Shown here one piece after another: positions 18,781 through 26,899 of a stretch of DNA of 62,000 nucleotides. A program made the translations under genes and the position numbers. The notes below the pieces were generated by a model. That model was not told the origin of the DNA and searched no databases. It worked only from the letters and a program-made list of their open reading frames with translations. The first letter of the stretch is position 1. The number at the start of each line of letters is the position of its first letter. Where the stretch lies: assembly GCA_963575745.1 (NCBI GenBank), contig CAUYUJ010015504.1, positions 463,934 to 525,933 on the forward strand, given 5' to 3'. Source of the stretch: Prorocentrum cordatum (taxonomy: Eukaryota > Sar > Dinophyceae > Prorocentrales > Prorocentraceae).

Positions 18781-21700
18781 ATGGTTAGAGCCTTTCACCC
18801 TGGGGAAAAGTTGACCTCCTCCTCTCAGAGCTCAAGGTTTGCGTTTGTCCCATCCTCTCCTACCCCCAGGGAATTAAAATCATGTTTGAAGGCCGATTGT
18901 GGATCTCAGGCTCTAGTTTCACAGGCCCCTAATACAACGCAGCGTGAAGCCAGCACAGATCCGTCAGTGGGGATCCATAGACGTAGATCTGATGGCCACA
19001 TGGGGAGGAGTGGGGAGGATCACGGTCGGGGGGAGACGGCACGTGACCAGGCCAGCCAAGTCGATCCTGATATGGATTCGCAGTCCGATGCCCATGAGCT
19101 CGGACCACTTTTGTCAACAGTGGAGATTGAGGACCAGCGCCCTTGTTACAGCGAGGAAGTGCAGGGGTCGTCGCCACTAGAATCCTTGTCGGTCAACGGG
19201 GAAGGGGACATGGGTCATATGTCCCCTCCCCACTTTTTTGAAGCTAGTCCTGATCAATCAGGAAGTTCCGAGGAGCATGCGGGTAGCAGTGAGCCCGCAA
19301 CCTTGCCTCCGTCTCCTCCTACGCACTTAAGGTGTCACTTTGAGCGAGGACCGACCATCCAGGAACTTGTCACCTCAGTGGCGGCGATGTCTTGGGTATT
19401 CGGGCTTCCCCAGGATTTACCTGTGGAATCTTCATGGGCTCTAGGGCTCTGTCCCCCGAGGGCTTCCGACTGGGACGAGGTTTCATACTTTACCGATGGC
19501 TCATTGCGACATGGGGATGACGCTTCTGGGGCCTGGGCCGCGGTCCGAATCGGTACCGATCACATGGGGTGCTCGTTCCAGGGTGCGCGGGCGGCCCCCT
19601 TCTTGAGCTCCTTTCTGACCCCGCGCGGACGGGGCGGGCTGGACAGCACGGATGTCGAGTGCGCGGCCGTCGTCTGGGTCTTGATGGCGCTCATCAGCGA
19701 CCAGCAGCACCCCCCAGCGGTCATTCACACGGACTCGCAGAACGTGTGCGACTATGTCTACGGTGCAGCTACGGTCTCGGAAAATAGCAAAATCGCATGC
19801 ATGCTCGTGATCATGTTTGACATAGCCTTGACTCGTGCCAAGGAAAGATGGCCTACACATGACCCTCCCCCGTTGAGGATTTGCCACGTCAAGGGACACG
19901 AGGGACACCCATGGAACTCCCTAGCAGACCACCTTGCGGGGCTCGTTGGCACTGAACAATGGGGGCCGTGTTTCGTTCCCCCCCTGTGGGCCGAGGCTAC
20001 CAAGCATGGGCCTGCTCGCGAATGGGAGTGGTTGGAGCGCCCGGCTCAGGGCGTGGCCCAGGCGTACCCCACTCTTTCAGTTCAAGGTTTGTGTGCGACC
20101 CCAGTTTCGCCTGAGGCTTCTGACGACCTTGGACATCGGCCACCGCTTAAGTCCTCCAAGAGCTCCCACGCTTTGCGCCTCAAAGTGGCCTCCTTCAATG
20201 CCAAGAGCGCAGCTGTTGCCAAGAGACGGGGTAGGAAGGGCAAGCTCCGCTTCGCACGCAATTTGGCTATCAAAACTCAGCTTGACCAGGAAGGGGTTCT
20301 ACTGGCTGGGGTCCAGAACCCTCAAGGCGTTTACTCCTCAGGTGCGTACTTTGTGCTTTCTTCGGGGCACGCGTCTCATGAGCTTGGGTGCGAGCTGTGG
20401 GCTAATACTAGGATCTCGTACGGCACTTGCAAGGGGAAGCCCCTCTTCCTTGAGAAAAGGCACTTTCGTGTTATATCCGCCAGCCCCCGATGGCTTCTGG
20501 TAGCCATGAGTGCGCCAGGGTTAGTATGCAATCTGCTGGTCGGGCACGCTCCTCACTCAGGCGCTGGGGCCTCTGAGAGGGCTGCATTTTGGGACTCGAT
20601 CCAGGGGCTGCATGATAAGTGGGGTACCGATTTGTGTTTCCTGGGCGCCAATGGCAGGGTGGGCAACCTGCCATCGGACGCCGTCGGGAGTGCCGGCTAT
20701 GCTCAGAAACAGGATGAAGGGGGAGAGCACTTACATACCTTCCTGCTCGCCTCAGAGCACAAAGCGGTCAACACATGGCTGGGCAGTCCAGACGACTGGA
20801 CGTGGCAGTCGCCACAAGGGTTGAGGCATCGGATTGACTATGTCTCAGCGAAGACATGGCTTGCCAACCACGCCCTCACATCCGACGCGTTTCACGACAT
20901 TGATAAGATTACGACACATGTTGACCACCAGCCAGTGATTGCTACTTTTGCTTGGCAGGCAGCTCAGGTACGCCAAATATCGTCAGGAAAGAAGCTTGAC
21001 CGAGAGGCTTTTAAGGACCCTCAGAAGCTCGATGTTTTCAAGCAAGAGCTTCGAGGGATCTCGGTGGTCCCCTGGCAGGTCCCAGTTTCCGAGCATCACG
21101 TTTGCTTGTCCACTGGGGTCATGAGGGCAGCCTCGAAGGCCTTTGGGGTTGCCCCTCGCCGACCTAGACAGCCTTATGTCACTCAGGCTTCGGTTGATCT
21201 AATCACCGCACGTCGAGGGGCCACCAGAGCCTTGAAAAAAGTTGCCCCCTTTCTGGACCAACAAGGGCCCCTGTACGGCGATGCGCTATCCCACTTTTGC
21301 GGCAGATGGTTATCGGGGGATATCCTGGGGCTTGCTATGCAAGAGGGAGCGCAATTCTGGAGGCCGCACTACGATCTTCTGGCTCAGGTGTTCCGAGGAT
21401 GGGCCTCTAGCAGGCTCTGTTGTTACGCCATGGCGTTCGGGCTTCAGCGTTTTCTAATAGACACCGAGCAGCTTGTGGCCAAGGCTTTGGAGCAAGACAG
21501 GTGCAGTTACCTTGAGGCCCAGGCTGATACGATTGTCGAAGCTAGGGATTTTGGGCTTCCCCGTTCGGAGTGGTCAAAGACCAAGGTTTTGATGCAGTTT
21601 GGAGGTCGCCCTCCGAAGATCCCCACCACTTTTCCCTACTCGACCACCGAAGACGGCACGGCGCTGTGCACGGAATCAGACGTGGCCAACAACCTTCAGC

Positions 21701-21843
21701 AGCACTTCGCCAAAGTTGAGAGTGGCAAGTTCGCGATTGCAGAAGGGATACAAAGACACTATAATGACATGATCCCACTCCTTCCTGATGAGGCTCCTCG
21801 GGACCTGAGCTATTTGTCTCGAAGGTTGGGTTGTTATCGTTGA
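18781..21843 (+). CDS. LINE A ORF2, segment 1: RNase H and EEP endonuclease
   Basis: A frame of 1020 residues beginning with ATG 14 bp after ORF1. Residues 1-230 are unassigned and acidic/Ser-rich. Residues of about 236-390 form an RNase H domain: D239 in FTDGS, E293, D318 in HTDSQN and D383 near NSLADHLAG. Residues of about 465-720 resemble the exonuclease-endonuclease-phosphatase nuclease that nicks target DNA: N473 in ASFNAKS and a C-terminal DHQP are present. The position matching the usual QE acid reads QN (N513), and the expected D-A-N-G-R reads G-A-N-G-R (G622). The end (about 900-1000) enters the reverse transcriptase N-terminus and is cut by a frameshift. RNase H before the endonuclease is unusual, because LINE RNase H normally follows the RT. 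Confidence 0.85.
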   Translation: MVRAFHPGEKLTSSSQSSRFAFVPSSPTPRELKSCLKADCGSQALVSQAPNTTQREASTDPSVGIHRRRSDGHMGRSGEDHGRGETARDQASQVDPDMDSQSDAHELGPLLSTVEIEDQRPCYSEEVQGSSPLESLSVNGEGDMGHMSPPHFFEASPDQSGSSEEHAGSSEPATLPPSPPTHLRCHFERGPTIQELVTSVAAMSWVFGLPQDLPVESSWALGLCPPRASDWDEVSYFTDGSLRHGDDASGAWAAVRIGTDHMGCSFQGARAAPFLSSFLTPRGRGGLDSTDVECAAVVWVLMALISDQQHPPAVIHTDSQNVCDYVYGAATVSENSKIACMLVIMFDIALTRAKERWPTHDPPPLRICHVKGHEGHPWNSLADHLAGLVGTEQWGPCFVPPLWAEATKHGPAREWEWLERPAQGVAQAYPTLSVQGLCATPVSPEASDDLGHRPPLKSSKSSHALRLKVASFNAKSAAVAKRRGRKGKLRFARNLAIKTQLDQEGVLLAGVQNPQGVYSSGAYFVLSSGHASHELGCELWANTRISYGTCKGKPLFLEKRHFRVISASPRWLLVAMSAPGLVCNLLVGHAPHSGAGASERAAFWDSIQGLHDKWGTDLCFLGANGRVGNLPSDAVGSAGYAQKQDEGGEHLHTFLLASEHKAVNTWLGSPDDWTWQSPQGLRHRIDYVSAKTWLANHALTSDAFHDIDKITTHVDHQPVIATFAWQAAQVRQISSGKKLDREAFKDPQKLDVFKQELRGISVVPWQVPVSEHHVCLSTGVMRAASKAFGVAPRRPRQPYVTQASVDLITARRGATRALKKVAPFLDQQGPLYGDALSHFCGRWLSGDILGLAMQEGAQFWRPHYDLLAQVFRGWASSRLCCYAMAFGLQRFLIDTEQLVAKALEQDRCSYLEAQADTIVEARDFGLPRSEWSKTKVLMQFGGRPPKIPTTFPYSTTEDGTALCTESDVANNLQQHFAKVESGKFAIAEGIQRHYNDMIPLLPDEAPRDLSYLSRRLGCYR

Positions 21844-22562
21844 TGAGGGGTATCCAAGGAGGGAGGGCCCCTGGTCCTGACGGGTTTCCCCCCGACCTGC
21901 TCAAGCTTGCCCCCCTCGAATTGATTGAAATCATTCACCCCCTCCTCGCCGAGGTCACCATGACCACTAGAGAACCCCTGGCCTTCAAAGACGGGCGCGT
22001 TGGCACATTTTTCAAGGGGAAAGGCTTGATTGCCTTGGCCGCCAACCAGCGCAGCATTTTGATGACGAATACGATTAGTAAAATCCATCACCGACATCTC
22101 AGATGCCTCTCCTTGGACTATCTGCATGCTGCGCTGTTGGCCCAGCAATGTGGGGGGTTACCTGGTAGATCGTGCGACACTGCCGCGCATTTTGTTAAGG
22201 CCTTCTGGGCGGCCACTGAAGCGCGGGGGGTTTCATGTGGGTCCCTGTTTTGTGATCTTACGGCTGCTTTCTACTCCACTATTCGGCAGCTGGTGTATGA
22301 TTTACCAGGCGAGGGGGAGATGCTCAGTGAAGTCTTGGAAGAGCTCCCCGTGCCCCCAAAATTAGCTGCGGGAGTTCGTGCTCAGCTGCTATCTGGCCCT
22401 ATCTTTGATCAGACCATTGAGAAGCCCCATCTAGTCGCCTTACTGCGGGAGGCTCAAAGGGGGGCCTTCTGGGCTGTGGGAGGCGCTGATGGATGCGTCA
22501 TTCCCCGCGCGGGGTGCCGTCCTGGCACCGTGATGGCGGCTGACGTGTTCAAGAGGAGATAG
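21831..22562 (+). pseudogene. LINE A ORF2, segment 2: reverse transcriptase fingers and palm (frameshifted)
   Basis: This is the continuation of ORF2 in the -1 frame relative to segment 1. It opens with the LINE RT hallmark GRAPGPDGFP followed by DLLK. It contains motif A (CDLTAAFYST, with the first catalytic Asp) and the start of motif B (GCRPGTVMA). It then hits a stop at 22560. A single missing base near 22545-22550 explains the break: reading one base over gives EEIEAEM, which joins segment 3. The open frame overlaps segment 1 by 13 bases, so the first break lies around 21800-21840. It is unlikely to be translated as a functional unit by itself. Confidence 0.8.
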
Positions 22563-22570
22563 AAGCCGAG

Positions 22571-25003
22571 ATGGAAATGAGAGAGATTCGGTGGCTTCCC
22601 ACCCCCTCTGTGCGAGTATTCTCTTCAGCGGTCGACCACGATGAAGTGTGCGCTTCAGTATCTTTCGTTGACGACCTCACCCCCTCCGTGGCCTCCCCTG
22701 AGCCAACTGAACTCTCACAGATGTTAGGTGAACTCATCGATATTGTTTTCGCGGCTTGTGCGCGTCACGGGCTGTCTTTGAACCCCAACAAGACCAATAT
22801 TATGTTAAGATTTCGGGGGGGGGGGGGGGGCTCACAGGCGGCCCGTCGGGAGGTTTTCGATCGGGCGGAGCCCTACATTGTTTCCCCCCAATGGAAAGTT
22901 CAAGTCGCCGTCGTGCGTTCACACAAGTGCCTGGGGGTAGTTCTTGCTGACACTGGATCTGAAGGGCTGGAGATATCTGCGCGTTCCATGTCTGCCAGGG
23001 CCGCAGTCAGGCCCATCAAGGCTACCGTCGCTCCCCGCCCCTCCCTTCCCCTCCGTGCCAAACTCTTGTACACGGAAGCCTTCGGATCCAGCAGATGCTT
23101 TTATGCCTCATGTTTATGGCGCCCCATGCCGCAGGCCGTTCAATCTAGAGTGCGGAGCTGCCACGAATTCTTGTATCGCTGCGCGCTTGGACTTCCTGCC
23201 AGCAACTCACCCGAGCACCACCTATCGCATTGGGATGTTTTAGCTCGTGCCGATCGGCTTCCCTGGGATGCTGTTGTTCACGTTTCCAGGCTGCGTTTCT
23301 TGGTTCGGATGTTCAAGTTTGCGCCGCGATATTTGCTGACCCTTCTTGACGTTTCCCTCCTGCATCGTAGAAGCTGGGCCTCGGCTTTGGCCGCGAGCTT
23401 CGATTGGTTAGTTTCTTTCATGGAACCCGATTCGGTCCCTGGGACGGGGGGGCTTGACGAGTGGCTAGCCGCACTTCAGATGGATCCCCAGCGCTTTCGG
23501 GCCACGATCAAAACTGTCATCCAGAGAGCGAGAGAGTGGTGGAGTGACCGACACCTGCTCCACCTGTGGGACATCAGGGTGCACGAGGCGCTCGTAGGCA
23601 CGCCCATGGACGTGGACACTGTGGCCGAGGGGACATCCTACATGTGCTACGGGTGCGGCCAGCTTTTCAAGACAGAGCGCGCATTGCGCGCTCACAGGGG
23701 AAAGCAGCACCCCATCCCCACCTCCCCAGCAATGATGGCCGTTGGCACCTGCTGCTCTATCTGTGGGTGGGACTACCGCTCTAATGGGAGGTTGTATAAA
23801 CATCTAGCTAGGTCCAAAAGTTGTTTCCGAGGCCTTGTGGCCTGTGGTGTGCGTCCCACTCAGGGTGAGATCGATGAGGCTCGGGCTACCCGGCGTTGTG
23901 AGCAGCAGGCCAACAGGGCCAAGGGGTTGACTGATGATTTCGCCCATTTGCCCAGGATTCGCATGATTGGCCCAGTCAGAGGGGTCCGTGTCTTGGAGGT
24001 AGAGCCCTTCGTGGTCGAGCCTGTGGCCCCCCCCCCGCCTCCTCCTGTCCTTCCTTCTTTCTCTCCTGCTCCGCCCCCTTCTCGCCCTTTCCGTTTTCTT
24101 CTCCATCTCTTCTCGGGCCAACGGCGTGCTGGTGACGTGCAGGATTGGATAGAGAGGCTTGTTGCTCAGTATCCCACCCCGGTTGTTGTGCTCTCTATCG
24201 ATATTACTAACAGTCCTAAGTATGGTGACTTAAGTGAAGTTTCCACGGTTGCTTATTGGTTACGTCTTATGGAGCAGGGGTGGGTGGCTGGGGTTATTGC
24301 AGGCCCCCCCTGTGAGACTTGGAGTGCTGCTCGCCACAACCCTGTACCCCCCGAAGCCGTCGGGCCCCACCCTCGGCCACTGAGGGCGCCAAGTGAGCTC
24401 TGGGGGTTGAAGTATATCACTCCCAAGGAACGAAAGCAGGTAGGGGTGGGGAATGCCTTGTTAAGAACCACCATTGAATTTCTGATTTCCGCTTGGAAGC
24501 TTGGGCTACCAGCGATCATGGAGCACCCTGCCCCGGCCGAACACCGACCTAATGTTCCCAGTAGTTGGCATCTCCCTATCCTTTCCAAGCTGGCCTGCCA
24601 GACGGGGGTCAAATTGCACAGGATAGACCAATGTATGTTTGGGCTTTGTGCGAAGAAACCTACGGCTTTGATGGGTGTTCATATCCCCAGGCTCAATCAG
24701 TTGATTAACGAGTTGCCGCACCAGGGGAGATGCCAACATTATGCGCACGTCCAGGTCCTTCAGGGCCGAGATTCCTCTGGGGCGTGGCAGACGGCGCGGG
24801 CCAAAACCTATCCCTCGGAAATGTGCTGTTTGCTGGCCAAGAGCATTTTCGTTGCTATCCAGGACCAGTTCGGGCCCGATCCTGGACCGCCGCCTTGGGA
24901 CCTCGGGGAGGAGTTTGGGCCCTTCTTTGTGCCCCTGGATCCCTTCTATGATTTCAGGCGTGGTCGTGATTTCGCCCAAGTGACACCACCATCTCCCTCA
25001 TGA
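22571..25003 (+). CDS. LINE A ORF2, segment 3: RT motif C, zinc fingers and methyltransferase-like domain
   Basis: A frame of 810 residues. RT motif C is intact (FVDD, residues 32-35), followed by HGLSLNPNKT and thumb-like sequence. An 11-G run near 22817 sits inside the frame. Residues 359-380 form a C2H2 finger (C-x2-C-x12-H-x4-H) and 395-418 a second, C2HC-like. After a Pro-rich linker, residues of about 505-760 look like a C5-cytosine methyltransferase fold: LHLFSG (511-516, motif I), D544 (motif II), GPPCETWS with C581 (motif IV) and EHP at 651-653 where ENV is usual (motif VI). KKPT (695-698) and TYP (746-748) follow. The catalytic Cys is present. Motif VIII is not obvious, so activity is uncertain. 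The same ordered landmarks occur in the copia pol protein near 55.9-56.5 kb. Confidence 0.85.
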   Translation: MEMREIRWLPTPSVRVFSSAVDHDEVCASVSFVDDLTPSVASPEPTELSQMLGELIDIVFAACARHGLSLNPNKTNIMLRFRGGGGGSQAARREVFDRAEPYIVSPQWKVQVAVVRSHKCLGVVLADTGSEGLEISARSMSARAAVRPIKATVAPRPSLPLRAKLLYTEAFGSSRCFYASCLWRPMPQAVQSRVRSCHEFLYRCALGLPASNSPEHHLSHWDVLARADRLPWDAVVHVSRLRFLVRMFKFAPRYLLTLLDVSLLHRRSWASALAASFDWLVSFMEPDSVPGTGGLDEWLAALQMDPQRFRATIKTVIQRAREWWSDRHLLHLWDIRVHEALVGTPMDVDTVAEGTSYMCYGCGQLFKTERALRAHRGKQHPIPTSPAMMAVGTCCSICGWDYRSNGRLYKHLARSKSCFRGLVACGVRPTQGEIDEARATRRCEQQANRAKGLTDDFAHLPRIRMIGPVRGVRVLEVEPFVVEPVAPPPPPPVLPSFSPAPPPSRPFRFLLHLFSGQRRAGDVQDWIERLVAQYPTPVVVLSIDITNSPKYGDLSEVSTVAYWLRLMEQGWVAGVIAGPPCETWSAARHNPVPPEAVGPHPRPLRAPSELWGLKYITPKERKQVGVGNALLRTTIEFLISAWKLGLPAIMEHPAPAEHRPNVPSSWHLPILSKLACQTGVKLHRIDQCMFGLCAKKPTALMGVHIPRLNQLINELPHQGRCQHYAHVQVLQGRDSSGAWQTARAKTYPSEMCCLLAKSIFVAIQDQFGPDPGPPPWDLGEEFGPFFVPLDPFYDFRRGRDFAQVTPPSPS

Positions 25004-25012
25004 CAAGCACAT

Positions 25013-25165
25013 GGTGTGCGCGGCACCGCTAACTCTCGCAGTACCCTCGGGGAAGGTATGTGCTTGACTGTTTTTGACGCCTGGGGTGTGCGCGGCACCT
25101 TAACTCGCTGACCAGGTTTGTCTTGTTTCGCTGGCGGTGTGCGCGGCACTGAAACTCGCAGTAGT
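25013..25165 (+). repeat. Three short repeats in the LINE A 3' UTR
   Basis: GGTGTGCGCGGCAC recurs near 25014, 25086 and 25136, each time followed within a few bases by AACTCGC or AACTCTCGC. The copies are spaced 72 and 50 bases apart, right after the ORF2 stop. They could be the 3' structure recognised by the reverse transcriptase, which is inference. Confidence 0.7.
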
Positions 25166-25169
25166 CAGG

Positions 25170-25500
25170 TGAAGGCATCTTTTTCGATCCTCAGGCTGGG
25201 GGCCAGCAAACCTGATGAATGGCCAGCCCGTCCCTGACGTTATGTTGGTGGCGCCCTCCCCCAGTGGCGTTACTCACTAAGTTGCCGTACGCCTGGGATG
25301 ATCTACCTGCCCACGTCAGGACCAGGGCTTTTAAAGTGGCCTTGATATGGTGGTGGGATCGAGCTTTGGACATGTGGGGGGGGGATATTTGTTTCACCCG
25401 AGAGGCTTGCCCGCTGCCGCGATCGCTGCCTCGCCGCTTTACTCTCTGCTATCGCTGCTCTCTTCTAGCTTCGTTTGGGATTCAGACTCATTCCCTTATG
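25170..25500. other. Probable remainder of LINE A 3' region
   Basis: A plus-strand frame at 25219-25500 contains an unbiased peptide with several Trp residues but no known motif. The stretch ends in CCGACCGACCGACCGAG. I cannot place the element's 3' end precisely. Confidence 0.3.
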
Positions 25501-25519
25501 GCCGACCGACCGACCGACC

Positions 25520-25593
25520 GAGGAGGAGGAGAAGGGGGAGGAGGAGGAGGAGGGGGAGGAGGAGGAGGAGGGGGAGGAGGAGGAGGAGAATGA
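25520..25593. repeat. GGA microsatellite
   Basis: GGAGGAGGAGGGGGA units, short and regular, just after a CGAC run at 25500-25519. Confidence 0.85.
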
Positions 25594-25711
25594 GGAGGAG
25601 GCTTCCTGGGCCTGCCCCGGGGACATCTCGGGCCGCCCCAGCCTGGGGCTCACCGCGGACGGCGCCCGAACACGGGGGCCCCACAGCCCCTCCAGAGCGC
25701 GCCCGAGCGCG

Positions 25712-25877
25712 CAGCCACTGCTTCTTGTTTGCGCCGCCTTCCAGCCGGCCGAAAAAGAAGCAGTGGCTGTGGTCATTTCCCTGGTGCCAAGCTCAACAAA
25801 AATGACCACAACCACTGCTTGGTTTCTCCTGGCCGGACGGCGGCAACAAAAGAAAAGCAGTGGCTGTGGTCGTTTTC
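25712..25877. repeat. Tandem pair of hairpins with shared arms
   Basis: Arms derived from AGCAGTGGCTGTGGTCATTT occur four times with alternating orientation: reverse at 25712, forward at 25755, reverse at 25797 and forward at 25854. Neighbouring arms can pair in either of two ways. The loops contain GGCCGG and GCCGCC words. It could be a nested or duplicated non-autonomous element. Confidence 0.7.
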
Positions 25878-25919
25878 ACGTCCCGTAAGCCAGGCCCCAG
25901 AGCGAGCGTGGCGAACTCT

Positions 25920-26145
25920 CGAGGCAAGATCAGCCGGCATCGAGTCGGGAAGTTGGAGCGGATCGGGATGCGCATCGAATCGGGCCGCATCGGCATGGAG
26001 TCAGAAGCCAGTCGCATCGGCTGCGCCAGGATGAACATCTACGCCCATCAAGCATCGGACCGCATCGGATCGCCGGCATGCCTGAATCGACTTGGATCAG
26101 GCCCGCCCAAGTCAACATGGAGTCGGATCGATCGAACCGAAAAGG
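25920..26145. repeat. GATCGG-rich dispersed repeat, second copy
   Basis: CGAATCGGGCCGCATCGGCATGG and AGCATCGGACCGCATCGGATCG-like words align with 12.0-12.3 kb. It sits directly before copy B of repeat family 3, so the two may belong to one larger repeat. Confidence 0.5.
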
Positions 26146-26280
26146 AGCCCAAATCCCAGGATCCCCCATATATCTTACAAATCTTCTGGATACTCGTCTC
26201 TCCCCCCACTTCCCAGATTTCCCCACATCCTCTCAGGAATCTGCGACTAATTGTGTGTGTTTGTTCCCCTCCTGAGAGAG
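26146..26280 (+). repeat. Dispersed repeat family 3, copy B
   Basis: CCCCATATATCTTACAAATC, then CCCCCCACTTCCCAGATTTC, GGAATCTGCGACTAATTGTG and TGTTCCCCTCCTGAG follow the same order as at 16.2 and 61.35 kb. Substitutions are frequent. Confidence 0.6.
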
Positions 26281-26284
26281 GAGG

Positions 26285-26685
26285 CCGAAGAGAAGAGGCT
26301 CCTCGAGCGACCTGCGCGCGAGGAAGCCCTGAGCTACCCCCGATGACGGACCACCCGCAGAAGGCCCCAGAGCGAGCGTGGCGGACTCTCAGATCGGCGG
26401 CGACGATAGGGGCAAATAGCCCAGGGGCGGGCATTACAGTACACGCATTCGCCCGGGAGCCTTGTCGAAGACATAGATCATCGGCGCCCCTGGATACATG
26501 GATTGCTCCCCCCTGGGCTATTCGCCCCCCTCGTCGCCTCCGATCTCAGGGCCTGGCTCGAACTCTCACCCTCTGGCGTCCGTGCTGCTGGCTTCGTCGG
26601 CCACCAGCCAGCGCTCACGCGGATCCGGCGCGGCGGCGCCGCGGCGCGCAGCGCGGAGGCTGCAGCCTTCCCCGATGCCGCGGCG
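26285..26685. other. Unassigned stretch with a small inverted arrangement
   Basis: GCCCCAGAGCGAGCGTGGCG occurs at about 25885 and 26365. Around 26405-26525, GGGGCAAATAGCCCAGGGG and CCCCTGGGCTATTCGCCCC form an inverted pair about 100 bases apart. No gene is supported. Confidence 0.45.
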
Positions 26686-26689
26686 CAGG

Positions 26690-26885
26690 TCCTCCTCCTC
26701 CCCCTCCTCCTCGTCCTCATCCCGCTCCTCTTTCTCCTGCTCCTCGTCCTCCTCGTCCTCCTCGTCCTACTCCTCGTCCTCCACCTCGTCGTCGTCCTCC
26801 TCCTCCTCCTCCTTCCCCTGCTTTCCTCCTCCTCCTCCTTCCCCTCCTCTCCTTCTCCTCGTCCTCCCCCTCCTTCTCCACTGGC
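26690..26885. repeat. CCT/CGTCCT microsatellite
   Basis: CTCCTC and CTCGTC runs with a few CTT interruptions. The Ser/Leu/Pro frames are readings of the repeat. Confidence 0.85.
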
Positions 26886-26899
26886 TCTCTCTTGGCCCC

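Larger units (their letters stand above)
17170..25200 (+). mobile_element. LINE A: non-LTR retrotransposon with RNase H, endonuclease, RT and methyltransferase-like domains
   Basis: Boundaries are approximate: the 5' end follows the GGA tract and the 3' end lies after the short repeats at 25.01-25.16 kb. The order is ORF1, a 14-bp gap, then ORF2 in three frame segments. Read across the two frameshifts, ORF2 would encode RNase H, an EEP-type endonuclease, reverse transcriptase, two zinc fingers and a cytosine-methyltransferase-like domain. There is no poly(A) tail at the 3' end and I could not define a target-site duplication. The frameshifts and altered endonuclease residues make this copy defective. 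Confidence 0.9.
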
